From NCBI GenBank assembly GCA_008694505.1, contig VZDJ01007747.1, positions 40,962,523-41,026,522 on the forward strand: a DNA stretch of 64,000 nt, given 5' to 3'. A program made the translations under genes and the position numbers. Origin of the DNA: Cyanoderma ruficeps. Taxonomy: Eukaryota > Chordata > Aves > Passeriformes > Timaliidae. Below, one piece after another: positions 47,101 to 59,548 of the stretch. The notes below the pieces were generated by a model, which was not told the origin of the DNA, searched no databases, and saw only the letters and a program-made list of their open reading frames with translations. How positions within the stretch are numbered: the first letter of the stretch is position 1; the number at the start of each line of letters is the position of its first letter.

Positions 47101-49186
47101 AGACTCAGAAACAGCAGTCAACTGTATAAAAGCTTTAATCCATCACTCTTGTGGTGTGACAGGGTGCCAGGTCAAAGAGACAGGTGGGATATTTGTTGTT
47201 TGGAAATGCCACCGCTCCAGTGACTTGCTGTTTTTTCTGCTGAAAGAAAAACGACTTTACTCCACCCCCCAACCCCCCCGTTTTGTAAGTACATCAGTCA
47301 GAAACTTGCACAATTTTTTGATATTGTTTTGTGTTTGAAGAAGAGTGGGGAGTAAACAAAATCCAATCTCGGAGAGTTGCAGCAGTGTAATTTCTCCTCA
47401 CTTCATCTTAAAATGGAGATGCAAACAGTGACCAAAGCAAGGAAGCCACAGCTGGTCTAAATTAGCTCCCACCACTGGTACAGCAAGGGACAGATACCGT
47501 GGACTGGTCCAGCTGCTCTGCACTGCTGTTCCAGTGGTCCTAAACCTTGTCTTTTTAAGCTAGCAGAAGTGTTTTGCTGCATTATAAAGCCACTAGTGTG
47601 CACCACTGAATAGGAAATCCACCTCCTGAACACCTAGACACTTAGTTTATTCAGAGAAATCCCTGCCTTGAGCAGTGTTTCTCTTTATGAGGATTCCTGA
47701 CTAGGTGGGTTGACTTTCACAGGAAGTGAAACGTTTTTTCCAGATCCACTTCCATTGACGTCTTTGTAGGGGAGAGGGCATCCAAAGCAACCTTGCAGTA
47801 ATGTGCATACTGAGCCCTTGTTCTTACAAAGGGCCTTATACATGCTGGGAGAAGTCTAAAGAGCTGGAGATGGATGTTATTCCTCTCCAAACTGCCAGAA
47901 CAGTGCAAAGGGCCTCCTGAGTGGAAATAAAATTCGGGGCATGGCTGAAAAAGTTGAGTTTCAAGGTGATCCTTCCCAGAAGCCCTCATTCCTCTGAAAG
48001 CACCAGAAGAGGGGAGCTTGGAAGAGACTCAAGAGGGCAAAGAAGGGAGAAGAAAAGAAACATTTTATAGATCAATATCCCTGTCAAAGGCGAATATTTT
48101 CTCCTGTTTTGTCTGGCACAGACAGTTTTGGAGGGGATATTTTTAGAATACGCTACATGAATTTTTGATTACTTAAGAGATTTATTTTCTGCCAAAACAA
48201 AGGCATCATATTTCTCTAACCAGAATGTGGCACTTACTCTGAGGACAGCCAAATCTTGCACATAATCACTGAGGTCATATGCAAATAAAAGGCACCATAC
48301 TTTGTGCAAATTCCCATTTTAGCTATTCTTACAATATTTCTCATTTATAATAGTGTAACTATTTTATGAGAAGCTCGCTGGGACCAGTCTATTAAACTGT
48401 AACCAGCCTGTTTTCCTTCAGCTCCTGCTGAGGAACTGCCTTCAAGGAATATTTTGAGATGTAAAAATTAGGAAAAAGAAATTAAAACGCATTTTAGCAG
48501 CTTAGTTTGAACTGCAGTAATATCTTGTTCATCTGCTGCTGCCATGGTCCAGCAGTGATGGTGTCAATGGGGTGGGAAACATAGGAAGAGGTCCCTGTGC
48601 TGGTTCTTCTTGTCCTTCAAGTGACCAAATACTACCATGTGCTGCAGAAAATGGGGTGCAGAGCCCTGCTAATCCCTCAGCACAGCCACTGCATTTCTGT
48701 ACATCACTGTACTCCCTCTCCTCTCCTCTCCTCTCCNCTGCCCCAGCCTTCATCAAATTTCCTTTTTTTGTCTTTTCTGTGCAGAAGGCATTTGCCTGTC
48801 CCGATGAAAGGCTCATGGGAAGTGCATTGTCGTGCCTGAGGAGGCCAAGGCAGGGGCTGCTGCTCTATAACAATATTTCTCCTCTGTGAGTACTGTAATC
48901 AGGGTATGCCATGCAATACTTAGAGAATATTCCAAATCCGCTGCTGGTCTAAAAGGAATCAATATCAGGTCTGAGGACATTCAGGTTATTGTCCCTGCTG
49001 ACTTTTTTCTCCAACCATACATCACAAAGTTTCCTGCTGTTCTTCTGAGCTGTCTTGTTCTGGCCACTTTCTGACAACATGCAAAATAAAGTACTACAAT
49101 GGAGAAAAGAAACACATCTTTTTTGCATCATTTCAAGAAAATGATTGTCTGTTTTAAACCTGTACCCAAGATATTCCCCCCCCCCC
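44121..49186. other. Intergenic DNA, no gene recognised
   Basis: About 5 kb without a recognised exon. Contains a CTCTC microsatellite near 48.7 kb and ends at a C-run next to an assembly gap. Open frames of 60-105 codons occur on both strands without domain content. Confidence 0.55.
48711..48740. repeat. (CTCTC)n pyrimidine microsatellite
   Basis: A short run of CTCTC units with an undetermined base at 48737. Confidence 0.85.
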
Positions 49187-49200
49187 NNNNNNNNNNNNNN
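49187..49200. other. Assembly gap of 14 N
   Basis: Fourteen undetermined bases lie between a run of eleven C on the left and G followed by a run of T on the right. Homopolymers on both sides suggest that the gap is a sequencing failure and that its true size is unknown. Confidence 0.98.
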
Positions 49201-49960
49201 GTTTTTTTTTTCTGTGCATAAAAGTGTTAGGTGAGAGCAGTGGGACGATTTTGAACACTTGGCCTTGTAGCATGGATTTTCTGTTCCTTTCTGTGCAAAA
49301 TCTTGTAAATGTTTTTTTAGCCACCTGCTATCTCTGCTTCATCTTTTAGGTGCTATTTCCACAATCTCCTCTTTGGAATTATCTTCCCACCTGTACCCCT
49401 CTGCTGCCTTGCCTCTTGCAAAGACTCTTGTTTAAGACACACTTTTCCTCCAGAGCTGAACCTGATCCTTTTTCCTTATCTCAATGACAGAGCTCAGCAA
49501 ATTATTTTTCAGGTCAGCCTGCACAGGCTGCCAGCTCTTCCAGTCATCACTGGCCTCCTGTTTCAACAGAACTGACAATAAAGAAGTTCTGGCTATTCCA
49601 CTGTAATTGATAAAAATCTTTATTTCATGGGTAACAGTAAGAAAACTGCCAGGTGAAGTCAAACACTTCCAGGAGAGTGAAAAGAAACTCTGTCTGAATG
49701 TCTGGAATGACAGATCCACTTTCTTCATGAGATAGATAAAACACACTGTGTCAGTGCCATCTGGAAACTGCTCAAAATCACCAGCCCTGGTGCAAGACCT
49801 TCCTCCCTTGTTCCCATCCCTCCTCACACACACGGTGGCCATGGAGTGTGGCAGGAATTGTTTTGTATGGATGTTGTGGTAATCACTTCTGTGGCTTGTT
49901 TTCCTGACATGATCTGAAAGCAAAGACAGCTGAACCCTCTCTTTGGAACATACCCTGATC
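49201..49960. other. Intergenic DNA with long minus-strand open frame
   Basis: A 176-codon minus-strand frame (49432-49962) fills most of this stretch. It begins at the edge of a CR1 tail and ends near the gap. I see no domain, signal peptide or repeat in it and do not call it a gene. Confidence 0.5.
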
Positions 49961-50135
49961 ATAGAACAGAACAGAATGGAATGGACTATTTCTCTTGGAA
50001 GGGACCTAAAATAACCATTTAGTACAACTTGCTGACCTATTCAGGGCTGACCAAAAGTTTAAGCATATTATTAAGAGCATTGTCCAAATGCCTCCTAAAC
50101 ACTCACAATTTCGGGGCACGCACTGTCATTTTCTG
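49961..50135 (-). mobile_element. CR1 LINE 3'-end fragment
   Basis: The + strand reads gatcatagaacagaacagaa at the tail side, then ctcttggaagggacctaaaa and ttcagggctgaccaaaagtt, a close complement of a CR1 3' region. Similarity fades after about 50135. Minus-strand element, comparatively well preserved. Confidence 0.88.
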
Positions 50136-53100
50136 TCTCACCCTTTCTGGTTTTTTTGCTTCCCAAACAGAGACAGTGTGGCATCTGAGAGGATCTTTAT
50201 TACCTTCCCCTAAGTGCAGCCGTTTTGCCCAAGGGACAAGGAATGAAGGGACAAAGGTTTTCCTTGTGTGCAGCAGCAGACAGCCACATCCTCACAGATG
50301 TGAGATTACAGACCCCTTCCACAATGGTAATAAATCCTCAGAGTCAACTGATGAAGAGAGCACCTGAACATGATAGTGGCACATGGTGCTAGCACAGAGC
50401 CTCGTGACACACATGTCCAGTGTGTTTCCAGTCATCAGATCCCATACTTATGTCACTCACTTACTCTGTAAATGATAATGAAGGAAAAGGACCCTCTCTC
50501 TGAGCAAAGTTCCTTTTCACTCCCTCTCCACATTTGCATGCAGACACTGGCTGATTTCAGCTTGTAATAGATACCAAATTGTCTAAATGAATCTTCACTA
50601 CAAAGCTACTCTCCAACTTCTGTTTCTCAAGCATTTCTTTCCTTTACTGAGTGCCATCAGAATTGCTCTTTGCCCAAAAGGAAAGAAATAAGCATTGATT
50701 TTACAGAAGTCAGACACAGGCACTGGCGTAGAAGCAGAACATTATTTACTAACCCAAGGAGTGCTTATGTTTGAACCAGTGGTTAAATTCTTCAGGGAAG
50801 TTTAGAACAAAATTACACCCTCAAAGCAGAATGTTTAGGTTTTCCACAGAAAGGCTTTGACTCTCTATGACATTGTGTTGTTTTGCAGAGTAATTTCTAT
50901 GGAATATTTTATTTAGTTCCCTATTTAGTTCTAAAACTCTTTGACATAACTATTAGGACTCCTAAGTGATTCCAAGACTGCTGCTGAGCCTCTTTGAGGA
51001 CATGGCAAAGTGAGTCTCTGAAGATGCAGGTCGTCACTGCTTTGCCTCAAGTAAGATGAGAATATCACATTGTAGATTCATCTGTGGCTGCTCCTGGGCT
51101 GTTTCTAAACCCCTGAACCTCACTTTTATTTTCTACAGGCCTGCACAATGTTACTGCAACAGAAAGGTAGCTCTAAACATCAGATATGTCCTCCAAGAAA
51201 GAAAACCATGCTTTTCTATTAATTTTCTGTGGTGTCTCAGTGTTGTTTCTTCCTTGAACAGAATGGCTCAAGAAGCTTTAGAAGGACACAAAATACAGCT
51301 TTCTGTCCAGCTGATTAGTTATATCTGCTCTTCTTTACATTTCCAGCTGCTGTAGACAGAGGTAGATTCCTTGGCTTCAAAATAAGCTAATCAAATTCCA
51401 GTTTTCAGAATTACAAACCACTGCAGCATTTCTCTGGGGTATCAAACTCTCATGATCTGAAATAATTAAGCCTCCGCATTTTACCAGCTTTTCCTTCTGG
51501 GAGGAAGAGCTTCACAGGAAGGTACTAACTCCTCTGTCTCCTTTAAAGGATCAGAGTCCATCTCCATTTTCCATTGCCCCTGATGACTTCTCCAGCCTCA
51601 TACAGCTGGCCCAGGCATTTCCAATAAATGTGACTAATAACTAAATTAATTGTCTGAATTTTCTTCCCTGTGGAAGGTTGGAAGGTTTTCTTCTAGGTCT
51701 ATATCCATTCTCTGAGTTGTTCCTTATCCAGTTTCAGGTGGGTTTTAGAAATTCTCTTTGACTGGGTATTTCAGGCCTCATACTCTCATCTTTCTAGGTA
51801 CTTTGGGTTTTGGGATGGTTAAATGTGTGGAGATATATATATATATATATTTGGCCCAAAAAATAGCATCCAAAATACAAATGTTTCAGGGTTTTATAGA
51901 TTGATTCCTTATACTCAGGGAAGTGTCTCTCATTTGCTAAGAATGAAGGAGCTATTTGTCCCACTCACATTTTATTTCTGTTTTTGGAACTGTTTTCTTT
52001 TGGAATTACTGTGGCTGACATGTGTGCTATTTGCAATTCATTTATTATCCTATGAAAGCCATTCCTCCAGTTTATTATTATTGTTTCCCTCCTCGTTGCT
52101 CACAGACACCCCTTTGTAGAGTGTGTATAATAAGTTTTGCCAAAACTCTGACTTTTTTTTAAAGTGAATTCTGTTACTCAGTCTTTTTCAAAGACACTCC
52201 CAAATTTACTGCCGTTTCAGCTGGATGAGGTGATGTTGATTAGCAGTGATTGGTGTAATGTTCCTCTTCCATTTCTGTATGTTTGGTGTGTGACATGACC
52301 TCTCCATCTTTTGCCTTGCAAAAGGTCTCTTGTTCCCCAAGCTTCTTCCTCAGGGTAGGAAAATGGAATATTCTCTCCCATGAGCTCTTCAGCAGATACC
52401 ATTTCATGGAAATTCCAATTTGAGGCAGGAAAATTGTCTTTGTCCCATTTTTGTGATGTTACCAGGTTTAGGTACTGATGTGGTTCCTGAGGTGGTGAGT
52501 TGTTCTTGCTTTCTGCTTTCATAAAACCAAGTTGGGAGCTCTGAGGCGGGTCTGGTGCTGACCCGCTGGTACCTGCCTGTCTTCCTGCCTTCTGCACAGT
52601 TACAGCCCTTTGGGAGTGTGAAATGTGGTAAAACCTCCTCATAAAGCAAAGGGTCAAGAATCCATTTACAAAGAAACTACTGGAAAGACTTAGCAAAATC
52701 TCCTTCCAAGTATTCGGTATTTCCCAAAAGGTTGGGGTGAAGTTTTTTTGTGCGGAATAATAGATTTATTAAAAAAAAATCAATTTAGTTGGCCAAAAAT
52801 AACTTAGATATTTCAGCTAAATTCATCAAAGAATTGCAATTGGTTAATATTTGGGAAATTATTTTCAACACGCAAGCATTTTGATGAAGTGATTAATTTC
52901 ATCCCAAATATAAAGCCTCCATTTGCTTAGCTGAAACTTAACCTAAACCTGCCTACTGTTCCCCTCTGACTCTCTAGGAAACTTAAGTGAGTAGCTCAGG
53001 TGTAGATGTCTGTGGTCACAGGGATAAATCCCAACTGAGTCAGTCAATGGGAAAATAAGTCCCTTTTGTTTAGCAGCACATAATAAGGTCTCAGGAGCTT

Positions 53101-56100
53101 ACACATTTTGTTGAAAAAAGTCACAGGATGAGACAGATGGGGACAGACGAGGTTAAAAAAATTATTCAAGGTCATTTAGCAGCTTAATGGCAGGGCTGAG
53201 AATGGAGCAAGGTCAGTGACTCATTCTCCAAGCCAAATTTCATCCTCTAATTATTTAGGAAGTTTCTTGCCATTGGGCACGACTGAGAGAGGGGAAAGGC
53301 AGCCCCACTGCAAGGGGCTGAACCCAGAGGAGACATGGTGCATGACAGCATCAAAGAGGTGAATGACTTCGTGGTGTTCTTTTGGCCCATTATTTCTCTT
53401 TGTGGGCATTTTGAAAGGAATGATTTGTTAAAGGGGAGTTGAACGAGGCAGAGATGTAAACAGAGGAACTGGCAGGATGCTTTAGACACAGAAGAAACAG
53501 GGAAAGAATTAAAAAGGCTGTTTGGTAATTGAGTAGTTTCTGTGTTAAAAAGAGTTAAGATCCTGGAGATTAGAGAAAACTACAACTGTAAACAGTTCCT
53601 TGGAGTGTCCTTCGAGGGTACAGCCCCTGCAATTCCTGCAGGCTCAGAGCCAACTTTCCACCTGTACAAGGACATGGAGCCAAGACTGTGCTGTGGACTG
53701 TGGTTTCAGCTTCAGACTGGCTAGTACCTCTGTATGGCTTCTGTCTGGCCTTCCTAAATGTTTACATTGAGTACTTCATATATTTAATTCTTACTCAAGT
53801 ATATTTTCTGCAGGATGGTTGAAAAGAGGATGCATCTGCACATGAGGGTTCTGCAAATTCCTGCTATGAGAAGCACTGCCAGGAGGGAAGAGGAGAGACT
53901 GGGAGTCCGTGACATGATCATGAAACTGAAATGTAGGAGTCAAAAATCATCCATAAGAGAATTTATGGGAGAATTTGGGATTTACACCCAAAAGCCACAC
54001 TTACACACATAGAAAGTGATTATTTCCTCCTCCCTCTCCAGAAGGCTGGCACTTGGCTTTGTTGTGTGATTTCCTGGCACCTTCACATCCAGAAAGGGGG
54101 ATGGCCCAGGTTTAGTACTAGTGAAGCTTTCTACAGAGCAGCAAGTAACTTAAATGTGAACTCAGAAGAAAAAAGGATTAAGAATGTATTCTAAGGTGTA
54201 AAACGGGAAGAGAAGGAAAGGCCCTTTATATCACTGAAATCCTTTTTTTCAGATGACTTTATAGGCATCAAAATATTTTCTCAACCTCTTCCTGGCTGCT
54301 ACTTGAGTAGTGAAAACTTATTCTCTGCCTGCCATTCATTCATTAGTTGTACTCACAATTACAGGGACTGGACCTGCAGGGGGAAAAAAAAGTCTTCCTA
54401 TATCATTCTCAAAAATATGCACTATCTGCCTGCATGTAAATAATGATCCACTTTAAAGGGGGGAAAATAAAAGAGCATTTTCTTACCTGCAAGGGGGTGG
54501 AAGACAGGTGGGAGGCAGCTTGTCCTTTCTGCTCTGGGCTTGGGTACTTGGGTGAGCAGAAGGGCAGAGGTCTAACAGCACAGGGCACCCTCTCTCTCCT
54601 TCCCCTCAAGCTTTGGTCTTGTTCTCCAGTTTAACAGCTTCTGTCCATGGTCATTCCTGAGCCTGGCATCCAAAACAGGTTCACTGTTGTACTCTCAGTT
54701 CTTGCCACTGAGGAGGTGCAACTTGAGCAGGAAAGAGAGGGGGTCAGGATTCAGGTTAAACACTCTGGGGATTAGATGGTAGCAGGTGAAAAACTCTTCA
54801 AGGCTGTGATATTAACAGCAAGGGGTTGGCTGCCTGGAAGGGTTATGGTCCCTGTGCTGGTACCTTGCTTGGATTTTGGTTTTCACCCCACTCTGCACAA
54901 GCTGGAAGGTTAGAAAAGGAATGGAGAGAGCATTGTAACCCAAAGTCTTGGCTAAGGCATGAACAACCCCAAACTTCGGATCAATTCTGAGCCATGAGTC
55001 CTGTCTTAATCCAAGGTATTTGAGAAAATAAAATGACGTATTTGGAGACGTATTTGAAGATAATTCACAGAACTGCTTTAACCTACAACTCTTCAATTTC
55101 CTCTAAGGCAGGATCAGTTGTTCTCCTGGACACTTAAATCATTCCTGCCTCAGCTGTTTATGAGACCCTCCTGTGGTGGAGGTTTCACAGATTCTTGAAC
55201 AAGATTTCCTAGCACAAAATTCATCACATCTGAAGTCTCCTGGGGTAGCCAACCTGAAGTTCTCTTGGTGGTGTTGAAACCAATTACTCCTTATCCTATC
55301 ATCAGTGCACATGAGGAGCTGTTTGTCTTCCTCTCATCTGCAGCTGCTTTGCAAGTGTCTACTGCTCCATTTCAGTCCTCTTATGTGAAAACTAAACAAA
55401 CCATATTTCTGCACATCTTGTTTACTGCAGCGCTGACTGTGGTTTGTCTCCTTTTCTGAACACACACAACTGGTCCAGTTGATAAAGCTGATTTAGGAAA
55501 GAAAAAGCAAATAATGCATCAGTATCCTCTTAGGACCAAAACAGATTGAATGGAAAAATGGACAGTAATTTAAAGAAGTCAATACCAGGCCCCCCTCACT
55601 GGCCACCTTTTCTCTTGCCTGGACATGCTGTGTACATCCATGCAGCTCCTTCTCCTTTCACTCCAGCAGCTGTGGGCTTTGTCAACCCTTTTGTGGCAAT
55701 TACTTTAATTCTCTGAAATCAAAGCACCTGCCAGAGAAGTGGCTTGTTTTACAAAACCGAGGTCTATTGAAACATTTTAAGGAAAACAGTTGTTTCATTC
55801 TCTGAAGATACAGATCTTCTTGTGAGCCAAGAAGAGAAGATAAAGGGGGAAGGTTTGACATTTGACTTCACTCTGGAATGCAGGTAAAGGCTTGAAATAT
55901 AAACTCTGAGATGAACGGGTTTGATTAAGATATCATTTTAAACTACCATCCTTTTCCTTATTTATTTGTAACTTTGAAAGAAAGACAAATAGCCTTATCT
56001 TTGTCATTGGACAAAAAAAATGCAAGCTGACAGCTTTCACTGAGAAAGTTTGAGTGACTTTGATGGCTACCATGAAAGCACCATAATCTGTTTGATCTTT

Positions 56101-57427
56101 TGTTGACTAACTGCAGGTTTGGGGATGTTACAATGCATGTTTACATAATGCAGGCTAGCTACAAAGCTTCACCTTGGCTGAAAAGACACAGCTGGTTTTA
56201 AAAGCAAGCAAGGCCAGGATATAAAGAAGTCACACAACATGTTATGAAATTTCAAAGGTAATGCATGAGATGTACAGCCAGCATAAAAAAAAAGACAAAA
56301 AGATTCTACACTACTAGAAAGGAGTGCAAATAGACTGGGATCTTGTGGAATCCCTTGTAGTTCAAAGCCAAATTAGTGTTCGGGATAGAGCCAAAAACTG
56401 TTCCCTTTGAGGGTTATTTGTTAAAGCTAATTCAAACATCATCACCAAAGTCCCACACTAATCCTCCTCCTCAGGAAAATTTGCTTTTACTGTTCCTTTC
56501 TTATTGCACTGTCCCAGATCCAGGCTGCTCCCACCAGCCAGATTTTCTAATGCTGATGCTGAGAGTGAACCATTTGTGTCACAGGGTGTAACCAGCTCAT
56601 GTCCAGCATCTGTCCCCTGGATCATGCAATTCCAGTGTCCGGCCAGCCTGTGCCACTGCTGTGATCAGCTGTGGGCAACAATGCAGTAACACATGGCTTT
56701 AGAGCACATGACCATTAAGTGCTTTTGCTGCTTCAGGGAATTCAGATTCCTGGCCTAACTGAGGTACAGGGACCTGTAGGGAGCTAAGAGCAGGATCACA
56801 GGAGTCAGAAACAAAATTGAAGTAAAACTTCCGCCAGGAGAAAATGGTAAGGACAGAGCTAGACCTTGAGCCCTGCCCACAGCAGTCTGTGACTAATGCA
56901 AAGAGACAAAACCCTTAATTAGGCTTCTACAAGATTGTTCCTACAATAACTTAGCAGAAATGGGTTGGATCAGTATCTCTAAGGGATTGCTGCTGAGCTC
57001 CTGACATCCACACATGACATGGTTCAGGGGGGTTATTTCCATTGATATGTAGGGTGGTTTCCTGCACAGAAAGGTGCTGTCAGGAACATGGGATGGAGTA
57101 GAGTCCGGTTTAGGAGCCTCACATCTCTATAGGAGAACATCTGGGATATGCTGTAAACAGAGGGTTTGATTTTTTCTCCCACAAAAGGAATCTCATACCA
57201 CTGTGTGAACTGAGGGACCTCTGTGAACTCTGTGGTAAAGGGAGCGGTGGGGGTTTGCTTCCCAAGTGCACCACTGTTCCAAACCAAAATACTCATCTGG
57301 CGTGGCCAACACTTACAGAGAGGGAGAGGGGCCAGCCCACTTCTCTTCAAAACACAGAATGTCCCTTGAAACCACAGTGGTGAGTTTTCTTGCCAAAGAT
57401 TATGAGTTTAGGTTTCCCCCCCACCTG
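50136..57427. other. Intergenic DNA, no gene recognised
   Basis: About 7 kb without a recognised exon; contains a short TA microsatellite near 51.84 kb. A 159-codon minus-strand frame at 52217-52696 has no recognisable domain. Confidence 0.55.
51832..51851. repeat. (TA)n microsatellite
   Basis: About 20 bases of alternating T and A following gtggaga. Confidence 0.9.
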
Positions 57428-57492
57428 CAGAGGGTTGGACTTGATTTTAGTCGTGAGTCCATTTCAATTCAGATATTCTATGATTCTATGAT
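57428..57492 (+). mobile_element. CR1 LINE 3'-end fragment
   Basis: The segment gcagagggttggacttgatt, then ttcagatattctatgattct and atga, is a CR1 3' terminus on the + strand with two copies of the 8-base ATTCTATG tail unit. Only the last 60-70 bases are recognisable. Confidence 0.88.
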
Positions 57493-59518
57493 CTTGGTAT
57501 CAAACTGCACTGGAGGTAAGGGTTGTTATCTCCATGCATTGCTCCATGGCTGGAAGCTGTGGAAGTCAGTTCATGCCATTCTACTTCACATCAACTTTAT
57601 TGCATTGTTATTATTTCTTAAACATTTGGTGCCAGAGAAGAGCACCTAATGGGCCACTGGGTGTTCTTGACGGTTTTGAAATACTCACATCCTTTTGCTT
57701 CTGAAGATAAAAACTTTTCCATTAACTCTAGAAGGCTGTGGGATTTGGGATCCACTTACTCAAATAACCAAGAGAAGATAGTCTGATTTTTGCAATGTTG
57801 ATTATAAGTCACAACTGCTTCTTCCTTGAAATCTTATGATAACTGGTAAAGTCTTGGATGTCAGAGTCCTTGTGTTTCATTGAATATTTTGTGGATATTA
57901 GCTGCCTTTGGTCTGTTCTTAAAAACAATAATTCAATTTAACTGTGTTCTTCAGAGGAAAAGTGAAATTTCAGAGACATTGTATAGTTTGTCCCTGATTC
58001 ATCTTGAAAACTTGTTATGCAAGTGGTGACAAACTAGGCTGGTAAACAGAGAGAACAATTTTCCAGTTTTGATGTGGGTTATTTTCAAATTTACTGTATG
58101 AAGATGAACCCACTGCTCTTAGCTCAATGGAGACAGCTCCCCTCCAGCTGGAACATTCATTAAGCTCCATATGGACAGTGCCTAGTTTGAGTTTGGAGAA
58201 AATCATCTAGGAGCTCATCAGGCTGAAATCTACTCAGTTCCTACTAAAATTTCAGCTTGATCCATGGGTCAGTACAGGGTATCCTTTTTCAGAGTGCTGT
58301 CTTTAAAGTCAAGTGTTTTAATCTTTTTGTTGAACCTCACAGGAAGCAGCCTGATAGCAAAAGCTCCTCCAAAGTCTGTTATGGAAGCCCTTGTGCTTCA
58401 GCCTTGGAGGCAGGTGGTGTGGAGAAATGGGGATGTGCACACAGTTTGGTATTCCTGACATTCCTGACAGCAAAGGCTGAGCATGGAGGGGTTTGGGGGA
58501 CAGGTGAGAGCAGGAAATCTGGGAGCACTTTTTAATGAGCGTTGGTTGTTGTTTCCCTGTTGGACTGAGTTTAAATGTTGCTCAGTCAGTTTTTTGGCAG
58601 GATAGTTATCATTTTGAGTGAGGACTTGGAGTAGTGGTTAAAACAAAGGCAATACATCTGAAATCCCTGTGAGAGGTCTCAGTGGCCGCAGCAGACAAGT
58701 TTAAGAGCAAGAACAAAATGAACACTCAGCAAAAACCTTGAGAATTATTTAGTTAAACTAATTGATATAGTATTTGAAATTAAAAAATGAGTACAAATGC
58801 GCAGCAATCTTTAACTAATGGGGGAACAGGCAAAGGAACTTTGTTAAATACAGAGAATTCTTTAACTTTATCAGAATTTATTTAATATAAACTCCCCAAC
58901 AGAGATGTAACTGTCTGCGAGACATTTCAGAGTGCCTTGGCTCTGTTTTCCCATTGCTACGCCTGGCTGAATGTGGAAAATACACTGGGAGCAAGGATTT
59001 CTCTGAATAAACACATTTGTGTGAATTTGCTCCCGTCTATAACTAGCTTTCACAGTGAAAATTGAATTCCTTTTCATGAAACATTCCTTTTCTTGTTGCC
59101 TTGGGGATAAAGGCAGTTTTCAGATTGCATTTCATAATTCAGTCTGCAGTAGACTGGATTTGACCATGAGGACCCTCCTGGGGACCATTTTCGTCCTTGT
59201 AGCCTGTGGGCTCCCTTCTCTGGGCAGAAATTATTTATTCAATTTCTGAAATAAGTGAGGAAAGAAGGGATGGGACCAGTGTCCCTGAGCTGAAAACACC
59301 CAACTGATGGATTGTGAACAGAACTAATTTCTGCACACTGCTCTCACTGGATTCCCAGCAGGCTCCCTTGCCTGAAACGTAATACAGTCATAGCAATTGT
59401 AAAAAAAGTGTCAGAAAACACCATTTAAATTAGGCTCAGTCACGGCTTTGAAAGTAAAGCACATCTTGCAGTAGTTCCCAGGTAGTCTCCTGCTCTTTGC
59501 AAAGCACAGGCTGTGTGA

Positions 59519-59548
59519 GGGCTCTGATATTCAGGGCTCTGATATTCA
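59519..59548. repeat. Exact tandem duplication of a 15-bp unit
   Basis: The unit gggctctgatattca (read from the gg at 59519) occurs twice without change, at 59519-59533 and 59534-59548. Confidence 0.88.
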
